From Halocaridina rubra (taxonomy: Eukaryota; Arthropoda; Malacostraca; Decapoda; Atyidae): 64,000 nucleotides of DNA. Below are positions 26,577 through 38,690 of this stretch, piece after piece; position 1 is the stretch's first letter, and the number at the start of each line of letters is the position of its first letter. Below the pieces are notes generated by a model that worked only from the letters and a program-made list of their open reading frames with translations, had not been told where the DNA came from and did no database searches. A program made the position numbers and the translations under genes. Where the stretch lies: the NCBI GenBank assembly GCA_037179515.1, contig JAXCGZ010017025.1:81001-145000 (forward strand), read 5' to 3'.

Positions 26577-26589
26577 AAAATTTTATGTT

Positions 26590-27450
26590 TTGGGATTCAA
26601 GTGGTCAACATTTTTAAAAAGATTGTTTACATCTGCCAAAATTTTGGCTAAACCTATCGCAGTGAATCAGTTTTGTCCTTTATTGCGCGTAAATTTAAGG
26701 GAACTGAGCGCTGCTATGTCAGCTAACAGTTGGCTCTGGTATATGTTGCCCTGATGTGAATTTTAAGATTGTTTCCCAATACAGCAACATCTCTGCTAAG
26801 GTAAACCTCCGTATCTTTTTCAAGTCCTCGAAAATCATGGACCTCCCTCATGAGTGCTATATTTAAGATGGCACTTGTGCAATGTTTGATTACATCATTC
26901 CAAGCCCAAGCAGAATTTTTAATGCTGTGATAAATGGTAAAATTCTTTCAGAGCTACATCATATTCCTTACACTACCATTTTTGTTGTTGTTCCCCACGC
27001 TACCTGGCTAAGCATTTGGGAGAGGTCCTCCTCAAATAATAGGCCATAACAGCTGCAAAAACGTCCTGATGCATAGGTGTCATTAAATAACATGTGGAGC
27101 CCTGGAGAAACTACATATTATTAATATGAAATTCTCCAGTAAATTTGACTTTGTCCTGAAGCATTATCAATAATTAGCTTTTGTTCCGGAAGACTTATTC
27201 TTTCAAATACGTCTTCAGTATCACTGGCCCCTATAATATCCCGTCGTTGTTTGAGAACCACCTCTTTGAAAGCCTTGTGGTGTACACTCTGCCAAATCAA
27301 AAAGGAGTTTTAAACTTGGGCCCAGCAATATTACCTCTTAAAAACTCTGTTATCTGGTCCCTAAATACTTTAAAGCCTCGCATTGTATTAGACCTTTATA
27401 TGATTGAAGATCTATTAGTCATGCATTTCCAAAACCAGTAAAATTAATCT
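26590..27450 (-). pseudogene. Decayed Tigger/jerky-type (pogo superfamily) transposase fragment
   Basis: Reading the minus strand and allowing frame changes, I see in order IAGPKFKTP, LIIDNASGQ (around a catalytic Asp of the DDE domain), MTPMHQDVFAAVMAYYLRRT (the conserved region after the second acidic residue), and DFRGLEKDTE near the C-terminal side. This order is that of the DDE-1 domain of Tigger/jerky/CENP-B-related transposases. Multiple stops and frameshifts make it non-functional. No DNA-binding N-terminal domain and no terminal inverted repeats were located. Confidence 0.55.
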
Positions 27451-27710
27451 GTATTAAAAATGAAATTTCTTTTACATCCTTCACGCCGGCACTCGTAGAG
27501 TCCACTCATTTTCACTTTAGTTAATGATTATCTTTGTTCAAAGTTCTTCAAACAGCAGAGTTAGCGACAAATATTGCTTCGTAGTCAGTTTTTTTTTTCT
27601 TTCTTTCCCTCGTATCGAATATGTACTTTTCTTTGGCTGAGTGAGATTCTCCTTTCTGTCTGACCCTCTGTCCTGGTCATCCAATCCAGACTGCATTGCC
27701 TGGTCATCCA

Positions 27711-27712
<2 letters not shown>

Positions 27713-27773
<61 letters not shown>
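27713..27773. repeat. (CT)n array
   Basis: About 30 uninterrupted CT units. Confidence 0.97.
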
Positions 27774-27774
<1 letters not shown>

Positions 27775-27779
27775 AGTCT

Positions 27780-28585
27780 ATAATATTAAACATTGCTTAT
27801 GAGCACAGTTTCATCTCATTACACAGTTCATGATAAGCACATTCACTTTAGGAAGTGGGAATAGTTAATAACTTCTATATACTTTTTCATTTATTGTATA
27901 TGTTTTCTTTATTTAATGAATTCAAGGAATAATAATTACCATAAAATTATGTGTTTAAAAGTTCTTGCTATTATTTGTAAACATTGATATCACATGATTT
28001 ATATATGAGATCCATTCCACTTTTTGACAACATGAACGAAATTTATTAAGAATATATTTCCTACAGTTCATAGTTTTGGGTTTGTTTTATCCTAGGTATA
28101 TGGTTTGTGAAAAAGTGGTGAAAGCATTTTGTAGTTGCAAGAAAACCCCCAATTTCTTCCAAATATGGTACTTGGAACCTCCCATATGGTGAAGTATAGT
28201 TTAAATAATTCTATTACTGGTTAGGTAATGTATATATAGGCGGAATTTTTAGGAAAAATACAGTTAAGAGTTATAGAGAAGAGAAAAATAGTAAAAAAAA
28301 AAAATACAAAATCATAGCACATAAAGGGTGAATTGTCGAACTTGAGAAATAAAGATTTTATAATGAACTGCCAAGCTAACCTCTAGATCAGTATGTTTAA
28401 TGGTCACTAGTCATTGTTAGTTTTTAATATGTACAATGTATGCATAGTTTACAAGTTGGATCTTTCCAAGCATTCTTCATGTCTACATTTAGCATGTTCA
28501 ATATCCTAGTGTATATGACAATGTGGAAGGGAATGGGAATGCCCCTGTCATGTACATATAATTACACAGGGAGTAATAAAATAAT
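27780..28585. other. No gene recognised
   Basis: AT-rich sequence. Frames near 28,440-28,652 overlap the SINE fragment that follows and have no splice support. Confidence 0.4.
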
Positions 28586-28589
28586 CCTC

Positions 28590-28690
28590 GTTTTTATGTC
28601 ACTATTACTCCCCATTATGGAAGGTGACACACAGAGTGTGGCTGGGAATTAAGGATGGTTGCACTTCCTAACACACCCACTGTAGGCTCA
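28590..28690 (-). mobile_element. SINE-1 fragment, minus strand
   Basis: The minus strand reads TTAGGAAGTGCAACCATCCT, then TTCCCAGCCACACTC, then CATAATGGGGAGTAATAGTG. This is the family body and end without a clear head. Confidence 0.55.
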
Positions 28691-29195
28691 GAGATTTGCT
28701 CACAGAATATTAATATTAATTAATCTCTAATTTGGGGTCACAGTAATATGTGCCTTAGTCTGTACTGAAAAATGCATTTGAATAGTACATGTACTATATT
28801 ATATTGTTTTTCCCCTTCTTGATCAGACTTCTGAAATTTACTGTTTCAGATGTGCTCAAATAAGCTCGGCATACAACAAAATCTTGATGGCTATCATCCA
28901 AGATAAAAGAAGCTCAGTATACAAGTAAATCTAGATCTCTACCCACTAAATTATCATCTGCCCTTTGGAGGTTTTTGTTTTTAGAAGGTGAAATTAAATT
29001 ATTTGTATGCCTTTGCAATCTAGATGAATAGTGCCCTTGATGTTTTCAGTTTTATTCAATTTGGGAATATTTTTTTTCTTCTACTGAAGCTGGGATTTGC
29101 TAGGTCAATAGTTATTCACAACTGTAAGCTTTACAGAAGAGTGAATAAGTGTTGTAAATATTACATTAAATACAAAGTACTCGGTAAATTAATAG

Positions 29196-29198
<3 letters not shown>

Positions 29199-29275
<77 letters not shown>
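29199..29275. repeat. (TA)n array with ATAA slips
   Basis: TA units with two AATA interruptions near 29,228 and 29,238. Confidence 0.95.
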
Positions 29276-29278
<3 letters not shown>

Positions 29279-30117
29279 CCATTAAGTAATATACAACCTT
29301 GCTTCCATTTTATATGATGCTTATTCCACTCTTGTCGCCTATAATGCCTTCTGTGATAGTATCATTCTTTAAAATTGATCTTTAGGCCATAGCATCCCAG
29401 TGTTATATCCTCAAATTTGTAGATGTTCTCAACTTTTATATATTTCTTGTTTCAGAATGATTAGAAGTCAGTTGTTGATCATCTCTTTTCCTTAACAGAT
29501 TAAATTTACCATCCTTTTTCTTATGATAGAACTAATGCCTTTAATCGATATTTTTGCCATTTATCAATCCCAGCCATGAATATTTCATGATTATTTGAAC
29601 CTTGAAGTTTGCATTGCAACATCTGAAGCTCGATGTAGTTGAATTTTATATAACTTTAATTTTAACATTTTATTCAAGTAGTCTGCAAGTATAGTCTAAA
29701 TCTGGAGGTTTTGCTGGTTTGAACAACCTGTTTTATTTGGTTCAGTTGGTCAAGACATGCATTTTTACTCATGAAGCAGAAGCTCCTGAATTAACTAATT
29801 GCAAACACAATCTGTAATTGTTGATCCCTTAGCTGCCTGGCCTAACTGCATAAGTCTCAAAGGAAGTCCGCTGCTGATCCCAGGCTTTCCCATAGAATTC
29901 TCAGGGAGTGAATGATGTGCTGTCGGCGTATGTGGTTGTTTGCAGTGCTGTTTTCCATAATGTGTTTCCTAGGTTGCTTTCAGTGAGTCTGGGTAGCAGT
30001 TTTTTGAAAAAATTACTGCTTGGAGAGCCATTTCCGTGTAGAATAAAATTGTTGTGTTGAGAGATGAGTCAATCACCAGAGTGACCCAAAGCCTCCCTCA
30101 GGTTCTTGTACCCTATA

Positions 30118-30145
30118 GTGAGAGAGAGAGAGAGAGAGAGAGAGT
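30118..30145. repeat. (GA)n array
   Basis: Fourteen GA units. Confidence 0.9.
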
Positions 30146-30335
30146 GGTAGTCTCATGTTGTGTATGTCATAGGAAATGGTAAATGGAGATATTCCTGATG
30201 GTGGTGGAGAAAGAATTATACTCTCACATAGCCTGTGTGTTGCAAGTACTGACTAATAGGGATGAGGGCATTCCCATTTTTCTTGAAATTGTTTTCTTGC
30301 CACAAGAGCTAATGGGAGTAGATGAGGACTGGCAA

Positions 30336-30472
30336 GGGATCTTGTGAAATATGTGTAACCCCGAGAATCACATGTAAAATTAAATACACCATAAATGGTT
30401 AGGGTAGGTCACTTACCTTGTAAATACAAATAACCCTAGGGCATCCTGGGGTACTCTTCTTTATAGGATTCG
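30336..30472. mobile_element. MITE-1 copy
   Basis: Left end gggatcttgtgaaatatgtg, inner tcacttaccttgtaaataca, right cctggggtactcttctttat then aggattcg. Confidence 0.65.
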
Positions 30473-30691
30473 ATAAAAGTTACGCGAAGTTGCATGTTGT
30501 ATGTAATTTTTGACCATCTTGCTGGTTGCAGTGATATATGGAATTGTAATGGAAAAATACTAGGTATTACTAATGAGGTATTAAGGCGATAATGTATTCA
30601 AAACTATTTTTAGGAAAACGTGGAGAAATATATATTTCTTGTTATCTCATAGGTCTTTTGTAGATTTTTAATCAAGTTTTTTCTCTTGCAG

Positions 30692-30848
30692 GAATGTTTA
30701 TGCTTCCTCTGAAATTGTGACGACACTCAAGAACGAAGTTCTATTGAATAGCTCTTCATATGTCCTATGTTGTAGGACAGTGCAGCTGGTTATGAATAAA
30801 GTTCCATCTAAACTGCCAACTTGGATAAATGATTCATGTTTATTGGAG
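30692..30848 (+). CDS. Candidate coding exon of an unrecognised protein
   Basis: A 157-bp segment between a strong acceptor (ttttttctcttgcag) and a strong donor (TTGGAG|gtgagt). Only one frame is open: one carried-in base plus 52 codons, ending in phase 0, from NVYASSEIVTTLKNEV to PTWINDSCLLE. The bounded single open frame is what a real exon looks like. I do not recognise the protein. The helical, Leu-rich composition would suit a repeat-type helical protein, but that is only a guess. The next exons of the same transcript may be those at 32,538 and 32,698. Confidence 0.5.
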
Positions 30849-31138
30849 GTGAGTTATACCATAGTTGGTTATGATAACATTTTCGTTTTTTTGCCACAAG
30901 CATCTTCAGATGTGATCTTGGTTTGTTACCTATTGCCAAACGTATTTGTTATGAGACTGGATACCTAAATGCATTTAAAGAATTGCATAACTGTGTTTTT
31001 ATTCAGTAAAACAGCAAGTACATTTTTAAATTCCTCCTTATTAATTTACCATAGTATAACAAAATTACACAATTCATTGTTGATATATTTGTGGGTTGCA
31101 TTAGGTAGTATTTTTAACTCTTACTTAGACAAGTTCCT

Positions 31139-31305
31139 GCGGACCGTGATAGAGCAGTGGTTAGAATACTCGATTCTAGCGGTGACAGGCCTTTGATTGA
31201 GCCCTCCGCTGGGGTTTAAATAGGGCATACAGTCTAATTCCCCAGCTCCAGCCTGTATGTGTTCATCCCCATTCAAATGGGAATTAATAGAGACAAAAAA
31301 CGGTA
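31139..31305 (+). mobile_element. SINE-1 copy
   Basis: Head GATAGAGCAGTGGTTAGAAT with TTTGATTGAGCCCTCCGCTG, the body GGGCATACAGTC, CCCCAGCTCCAGCCTGTATG and the end AATGGGAATTAATAGAGACA. It lies in the presumed intron after the exon at 30,692-30,848. Confidence 0.72.
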
Positions 31306-31412
31306 AAAAATAGGCTTATTTCTCAAATATTGGTGCGTGTACAAGGTTAATCTTTACTGATTATTATGTCTGACATCCAAAATACTTTGTTTTTCTGTCA
31401 TATTCATTGTGT

Positions 31413-31444
31413 TCAAAATCTTGTTTTACTATACAAGATTTTGA
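31413..31444. repeat. Perfect hairpin, 12-bp arms
   Basis: TCAAAATCTTGT and ACAAGATTTTGA around an 8-base loop. Confidence 0.8.
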
Positions 31445-32537
31445 GCCCCATTTAATTTAGGAATGGCTGGATAAGTTAAGTATGTTATTATAGTGCATTA
31501 ATTATTGCTATAGACATACACATAATTCCAGTATCATTTTTCAATCATAAACCAATGACGTAAATGTAAGTGCTTATTTGATACTAAATCTTTCAGCCAA
31601 AACTGGCTTTTAAATCTGATAAAAATATTTAGCAACGAAATACTGTATTCAGTTGTCCATAAATTTTAAGAAATTATTCAGAGATATATATTGCAAGACC
31701 CCCCCCCAAAAAAAAAACTCCTAACCCTTTCATTTGCTTGCTACGAGCATGGAATTTTGATGTGACATTTTTTATACCCCCACCATTACTTGGAATATTA
31801 CTTTTAGTTTCTGTATATCACCAGGTGGAGATTATGTTGAGCATGCTAGTGAATTAGCTACAGTAGGTAACTGTTATATCCTAAGCTGTTCTATTATGTG
31901 AAAAATAGGAACTATATACAGTCTTTCTTGACCTTTCAGTTTCTTTTCATACTAGAATTTTATTCCTACAGAATATAGAGTTTGAAAACCATATATTTGA
32001 AGTAGTTATAGCTGCTTTGATATCTGTACTATAATGATATAGTCAGTTTTTTAGTTACAATGTAGAACACACTGTGTATGATAGAGTGTAGGCTTTGTTA
32101 AGGATAATTATGACTAATTTACGTAAACAGTCCTACAGAGCTAGCAGGTTGGGCACAAGTGTAATAACACATTTGAAGTGCCAAATCTTCAGCTTATCCT
32201 TTTATTTCTTGCCAGCTTTTCTGATTGATATTTTACTTATAAAAATATTCAACGGTGTTTTGCAGGAAAAATCCTGTATATTTCATAATGACACAGATCT
32301 CTTGGTCTTGAATTAACTGTAATGGAATAGTTTCTTCGCCATTACAGATCCTATTTAGTATTGTCACCTATGGGTAGTTGTACAGGTCCGTCCTGCATGC
32401 CAAGATATACTAGGGAAATCTAGTTGAATGCATAGTTTATAATAACAGCTGGTGTTACATATATTTCCAGTGGTAGCTAATGAGTAATAATCGCTGTATT
32501 AGAAATTTTAAATGCTAATTTTTTGCTATATTCACAG

Positions 32538-32627
32538 TCCATATCTTGCAAGGTGGCTGCCCGAGTTGAAGTACACTCATTCAGCAGAAGATCCACTCAC
32601 ACTTTCCTTTCAACATCGTTTCAAGCA
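32538..32627 (+). CDS. Candidate coding exon, penultimate exon of the gene ending at 32,851
   Basis: Acceptor gctatattcacag and donor AAGCA|gtacta. One carried-in base, 29 codons (PYLARWLPELKYTHSAEDPL to FQHRFK) and two bases carried out. The carried-out CA joins the first base of the next exon to make a His codon, so phase is conserved across the 70-bp intron. Another frame stays open straight through this intron, but its composition is less protein-like. The preceding exon is unresolved: the entry phase (2) does not match the phase-0 exit of the exon at 30,848, so at least one small exon must lie between. Confidence 0.48.
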
Positions 32628-32697
32628 GTACTAAAACATTCGTTCTTCTCTTACCCATATTACCAATCTCCTCCCTTTTATATTACTTATTTAACAG

Positions 32698-32851
32698 CCA
32701 AGCATATTCAGACACCATCACAAAGGTTCTGGCTGGAATTTTCGTACCTGAACCCACTCGTGTGCTCCGACTCTTTGAGGGAGGAAAATGCGAAGAGGGC
32801 GATCCTCAGTCCCCTCCATTTAGTCGACTTTTATCACACAGGGACACATGA
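32698..32851 (+). CDS. Candidate terminal coding exon
   Basis: Acceptor tattacttatttaacag with a good pyrimidine tract. One carried-in base then 50 codons: QAYSDTITKVLAGIFVPEPT, VLRLFEGGKCEEGD, ending SRLLSHRDT and TGA at 32,849-32,851. It follows the exon ending at 32,627 after only 70 bp. I do not recognise the family. Confidence 0.48.
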
Positions 32852-33478
32852 ATATGTTATGCTTGATTCAGGCCCCGCAATCAGTATGAAAATGCAGATG
32901 AGAGAATAATCCTTGAGGATAGAGGATTCTCATCTCACTCGGAGAGAATTCACCCATTTCATATACAGTAATTAATATATATTTTAATCTGCTGCGGCAA
33001 ATGCATATTGCCTATCTTTTCTATTCAATGTTATTTTCTCTCTATTATTATAAATCTTCTCTTCTCCTATTTTACGATATTGATAGTCTTTTGAGAAAAG
33101 TACAAATCCAGTCGTAGAACTACATCCTTGTAAGACTTTGAGTAGAGCTTTATTTTGAGAGGTGTAGCTGTATGTACAAAATCAAGACTTCATATTACAA
33201 AATTTTGCATGTAAATAATGCATTGAAAATTCTAATTCATGCCATAAACAATTGTTCCCTGTATTTTGGGGGAGGTAATAGGAAGAAATATCCCTGAGGG
33301 TGGGGGATATATATCTCACCCTAATTCTGCATCGTTGCAAGTAACCAGATGGGTTAGGAAAGCAAAGGGGTTAGTGATCGTATCCTCCCTGAAATTCATA
33401 ACAATAGAAGACGTGAGAAAAGGTAGGATTGGTGAAGAATTAGGGTGGGGGAATAATTTTTTTAATAATATATATATA

Positions 33479-33484
33479 AATAAA
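33479..33484 (+). terminator. AATAAA poly(A) signal candidate
   Basis: Canonical hexamer about 630 bp beyond the stop at 32,851, in an AT-rich stretch. The assignment to that gene is by position only. Confidence 0.25.
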
Positions 33485-33796
33485 GTCCCTGCATACTGTA
33501 AAGCACAGCCTCATAGTGCATGTCTTTAAATACCAGTGTAAGTCAAGTAGATCACATTAGAGATCAACAACTGAAGAATGTATAGCCTATTATGAAATTG
33601 AAGCATACTTTATTAGAACAATATTGTAATTTGGGATAATTTTTAATTTGATGAGTAATATAGTAATGGTATTTTATTTAACAGCTGTATTTTAGTTGCA
33701 AAATTGTTTAAGCACCCTCATACATCATGTGATATTGAATGGTCTGAAAAATAGTTACAATGAATTTTACTGCTTTATCACTGCACACATAACCTG

Positions 33797-33955
33797 GGGG
33801 CTGTAATAGCGCAGTGGTTTTAGCGCTCAACTCTGGAAGTGACAAACCCCTGTTCTAAGCCACTGCGAGGCATTCAGAAGAACATCCAGCCTCAATTCCC
33901 AGCTCTAACCTGTCTGTCCTCCCCCATGTGCATAGAGATTAAAAGCGACATACTA
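33797..33955 (+). mobile_element. SINE-1 copy
   Basis: Head GTAATAGCGCAGTGGTTTTA, an exact match to the pol III A-box consensus TRGYNNARNNG, then CAGAAGAACATCCAGCCTCA and the end GAGATTAAAAGCGACA. Confidence 0.72.
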
Positions 33956-34119
33956 AATGGCAAACAACAACACAGTACACATACCCTTAAAATAGCTAAA
34001 TATATAAAATTGCATTTTCTTTCAGGTTTAGCTTCAGTGAGAATAACTTCAGTTGACTTAAAGGATCTTACAGAGATTTCTTTGGTCAAAAAACTAATAT
34101 ACTTGCGGTAAATGATGAT

Positions 34120-34265
34120 TATCTAGATTTACGTTTTGGACTACCACTTCTATTAAGAGCTAGGACGTTGCCTTCTTTCGATGGAATTTTATTTTGGAAA
34201 GTGCGACCATTACCCTGAGCATCAGACCGTGGCGGGTCTACAACCGACGACCTGACGAATCAAAG
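34120..34265 (+). repeat. Repeat R4, second copy
   Basis: Shares ctattaagagctaggacg and gcgaccattaccctgagcat with 8,270-8,385. Confidence 0.5.
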
Positions 34266-34918
34266 TCGCGCATGCTGTCAACTTGTCTACAAAACAGTTG
34301 CAGTATATGCAAGATAAGTATTGTTTACTTCTTTTTTTTTAAAGTAACTGTAGTAGGGTGCTTCATATTTTTCAATATAAACTTGAGACTAGTGTATCAG
34401 GACGAGTAACATATGATTCTCTACTTACATGGCTAAGGAAGAGATGCAGTCAGTAGAAATTAATTAGGAATATAATTTCTCTCAGTAGTTTTTAAAATGT
34501 GTGATCTAAAAAGGTTTCGCGCTGGTCACATGAATAGAGTATGCCGAAATAATTTTCAGTTATCTTTTAGGTATAAAAATTATGTTTATATATTTATTTC
34601 ACGCTGATATATTGCTCATTACGTGTATACTACATTTGGGATACATCAAAGAAAAATTCATGGAATATAGAGGGATTTAGAACTCGTAAGGTATTGAAAA
34701 AGGTATTACTGTATATATCGACTACTTTTTGTCTCATCCTATACATACTGTATTTTTTTAAGGCATGTTACAGTATAGAAATCTTTTTTCGTCGCTTCAT
34801 GAGAAAATGGATCCAATCATAAATTAACCATAATTTAACAAGATGACTGGTTATATCACAAAAATCTCTGTTGGAAAGAAACAACAGAGTAATGACCATT
34901 TTTGCCTAATGGAATGTC

Positions 34919-35031
<113 letters not shown>

Positions 35032-35066
35032 TAGCTTTTTTTTCATATGGTACCTACTGTCAGTTT

Positions 35067-35222
35067 AGGGGACAGCAGCATCGAAGTGGTTCGAGTACTC
35101 GAATTGGAAAGTGATAAATTCGTGTTCAAACTCATTGCCAGGGATTAGGAAGGTCATCTAGCCATCTTTCCTCAGCTCCCACCTGTCTGTGTTCAGTCCC
35201 AAAATGATTATTAATAGTGACA
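35067..35222 (+). mobile_element. SINE-1 copy
   Basis: Head GCATCGAAGTGGTTCGAGTA, the body TTAGGAAGGTCATCTAGCCA, CTCAGCTCCCACCTGTCTGT and the end AATGATTATTAATAGTGACA. Confidence 0.7.
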
Positions 35223-35528
35223 AAAAACTTGAAACAGCTACCTTATATCAGTTTAAGCAAAACGATTTAAAAATTTGGCAAAATGCAGTAGAAACTGGCC
35301 ATAGAACTAAAGAATAATAATTGCTCAAAGAAAAATTACTTTTGAACATTACATATTTGATAAATCATAAATGAAGTAATTCAGTTTTGATATACAGTTT
35401 TTATGTTATAGTTGTGGTTTCTATATTGTTTAACAAGGTACTCATACTGCATATTCATTCACAGGATTAGGATAAGATGGTATGCACAGGATGAACGTTA
35501 CAAGCCCAGTTACTTCTAGATAGCACAT

Positions 35529-35595
35529 CATCCATTCCCTGAGACCCTATCTTGTGAAGGAAGGTGCTCACAAGCAAGGTTCTCAGGAATGGATG
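35529..35595. repeat. Foldback of about 28-bp arms
   Basis: catccattccctgagaccc and its partner ggttctcaggaatggatg form a stem around aggaaggtgc, with a few mismatches and one 1-base bulge. Confidence 0.6.
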
Positions 35596-35871
35596 TTGTT
35601 GCAAATACTTCAAGGGGCTATCCAAAATCTTTTTCATGAACCTTGATTTCCTCTTCTGCCAACTCATCTACAGGAGTTTTTGGCTCTACTAAACCAGTTC
35701 TAAAATAGATTACCCTTTTCAAGTGCATATTTGACAATATATTCAGAAAATTAAAAAAATCAAAAAATTTTCGGTGTTTTCTTGTCCATGTGATTATGTA
35801 CCGAGAAAAAATAAAAATGGTGTTCAGCCTCCAATATGAATGACAAATGTTAATGTATACGTCAATATTGG

Positions 35872-36030
35872 GGTCCGCCATAGTGAAGTGGTTAGAGGGC
35901 ACGACTCAGAAGGTGATGGTCCCACATTTGATCCTGCCGTGGGGCTATATACAAAGAACATCCAGATTTTATTCATCAACTTCAATCTGTCCCCACCGCT
36001 TTAAAGGGGACGAATAGTGACACATTAAAC
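35872..36030 (+). mobile_element. SINE-1 copy with the best preserved A-box
   Basis: GGGGTCCGCCATAGTGAAGT, then GGTTAGAG, contains TAGTGAAGTGG, an exact A-box. ATTTGATCCTGCCGTGGGG is a B-box relic. The end AGGGGACGAATAGTGACACA is shared with the other copies. Confidence 0.72.
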
Positions 36031-36035
36031 ATAAA

Positions 36036-38690
36036 CATGCTTCGGTATTCAGCTCATACCTAATAAAATATCAGAGATCAATCAAATATTCTCAACAGTT
36101 TATATTGGCAACAAAAAATGGAATGTAAATTCAGCAGTGCTAATGTGAAGACTTATCACAGTTCAAACATGTACAGTACACATTTAAACAATGTAAAAAT
36201 TAAGAACAGCTAAGGTACAACCAGTTCTTCTCTCGGGATGGTAAAAAAAGAATGCATACAATATACTATATCAAATTATGAGATAAAATATACTAGACCT
36301 TCAGAAGAAATATTGTGTGCAACAATTATTGTTTACCCTGCATTTACCCACACAAAAACCATAAAATCAGTAAACAGGGTGTGTGGTATCAGGTCAAAGA
36401 ATAAACATTACATACCTTTTAAAGAATATATGGGAAGAGTGAATTTTTAAACAAATGACATTTAAGTCTCATTTTTTGAATTGGGAGGTCAGTAGAAAAG
36501 ATTATTTGTGGAGTTTTACAGGAAAATGTACTGTACACTGCAATGTTTATCTGAATGGTCTTTAACGTTACCTGCATACAAAACATAGGTGGATCATGCC
36601 ATATACTTTACAGGCTGACAAGTTGCGTTTGCTCATTCCATCATTAACTACAATATTGTCAATAACTGTGTATAAATAACGTCCCAGTTCACGAATAATG
36701 GATTTTCTTGACCTCCCAAATCAAGAAAAAATAAATAGTGGGTACAATCCAAAGCATCAATTGTAACTTGCACACCACGCTTACTGTAGCAGCGAATTCC
36801 ATCATACATTAAATGCAAGGAGACAAGAAAATTCAGACGTTCCCAAACATTTCTAAAATGGCCTAAATATCTAGAGTATTTTGACATGGAGGCAAATGAT
36901 GTGTATTGGATGTAGTTTCATAGGCGGTTAAATATAACGTAATCCATAAATATGGCACAGAAAATTTCTAATAAAGAATTGTAGATTTCATCTCTATCAT
37001 CTAATCTTGTATATACTATGCATTCATTTATTTGTATTCCATTACGGCAAACTAGTTGTACCTTACCTGTGTGCACGAATGTTTGACACGAATTCACTTG
37101 ACTTGATACTGTGTATTTTAAAAGAAAATGTTGATATGAGAAATTTGAGTGTAGGACATATCAGCGCAGATCACTTTTGGTGTAAACCCTATTCAGCAGG
37201 GCAGCTTTGACACAGTCCTACAACTTGTATAAAAAAACAAACTAAATTAACTTAACCTGACCTAATCTCATGAGTTTTGCAAAATATTGTAGCAAACCAG
37301 TTATATGTTTAATTGTTAAAAAACCATCTATATTCGAAAACCCAGCACGGCTACAGGAATGGTCTTTTTTTTTTGTCGCAAACCTTATAGACGAAGTAGT
37401 TCTTTTGTGCAAGGTTAAGCTAAGCACCGAAAGAGTCCTGCACAGAAGTGGACCGGTGTCAGAAGGTCCCATGCCGAAATGGGCCGTACAGAAGAAATTT
37501 GATACATTCTCTTTTATATGTTTGGTTCCATATGAAACTGTTCTTCCTAACACTAAATTTAAGTAATCTTGCAGTTAATCCAATATTATCTTATTAAATA
37601 CAAGTGAATAATGAATCTTCTTTAAAACTCCTAGCTTATGAGATCCTGAACACCATCCTGAATTTTCTCAAAACATTATCATATGTAGCAGATAAACTGA
37701 AAAAAATTGGAAGTTCTGGATTTCTGGACAGATGGTCATATTAGTGCATTGAAAACTGGTAAATTACATAAAATTAAAAAGTCAGTACATGACAGTTAGT
37801 TTAATCAGTTTACCCTAAACAATTATTAAGTATAATCAAAGTTGTACTGCTAGCTAAAATACTGCATATATGTATAGAAAAACTTCAGACCTGTAGCTGT
37901 TGAAATTCTTCAGCTGTGACAATTAAAATGAAGTGATTATTTACAATTTTGAAGTTTAGGCCAATTTCGGGGCCTTTTAGTGTCAACAAAGCTGCACCTA
38001 AATCCTTTATATTCAAATTCTATAGAATAGCTAGCCCTAAGCAACAAAAAATCAAATTTGCAGTTGTAATATTGATAGTGCATTTTATTTTCAAAGTAAT
38101 ATGAAAGCAATCGACCAAACTCGGAAAAATATAATAAAAATTTGAAGCTGTAGTTCTAAAACTTGGCAATACTGGCCTAATATTTGAAATTTTTTCATTA
38201 GTTTACCATGGAAGCATCTATGAAATGTAGTAGATTGAAGCCGCTTGAGGAAAATCATTGAAGAAGAAGAAAGAATAAAGTTGCTGGTAACACAGAGTTA
38301 GGTGTGAATGGAGAGATACAGAAGGAAAACCATAACCAGATTGTATGATGTGATAGTTCAGTTCGTCCAACATTACTGTGTACAATAGGTAATGGACCTG
38401 GAGTGGTAGCATCTGCATTGCGGATTCACCCTCTGGATCTGCAAATCAGAAGAGGACGCCAACCAACTCTCAGGGGCACGAGAACCTAGGAGAGGTTTCG
38501 GTCACTCAGGTAATAATCCCATCTCAACACAATACACTCACAACCATTTTTTTCATAAACAGAAATAATCCTCTGGTGGCTATTTCTTGAAGACTCCTTC
38601 TAGCCTAAGACATCAAAAGCAAACCAGGACCCAACAATAAACATATCCAACGTGCTCCACTCATAACTTTGAGTCTACACACTAAAGGTT
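36036..38690. other. No established gene
   Basis: Weak open frames occur on both strands (for example 36,648-36,887 minus; 37,242-37,566 on both strands; 38,218-38,418 minus). None has convincing splice or domain support, and some may be unrecognised transposon coding. No microsatellites, SINE-1 or MITE-1 copies. Confidence 0.4.

Noticed and set aside
32523..32909. Continuous 128-codon plus-strand frame
   Set aside because: It reads through a 70-bp segment with good GT/AG ends. The spliced alternative frames on either side join in phase and look more protein-like, so the continuous frame is probably a shadow.
35872..35945. tRNA gene
   Set aside because: A-box and B-box words are present, but the acceptor stem does not pair and the same head occurs in about ten dispersed copies with a shared 3' body, so it is a SINE head.
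36648..36887. 79-codon minus-strand frame with RCYSKRGVQVTIDALDCTH
   Set aside because: Protein-like in part, but it lacks splice boundaries, neighbours or a family I can name.
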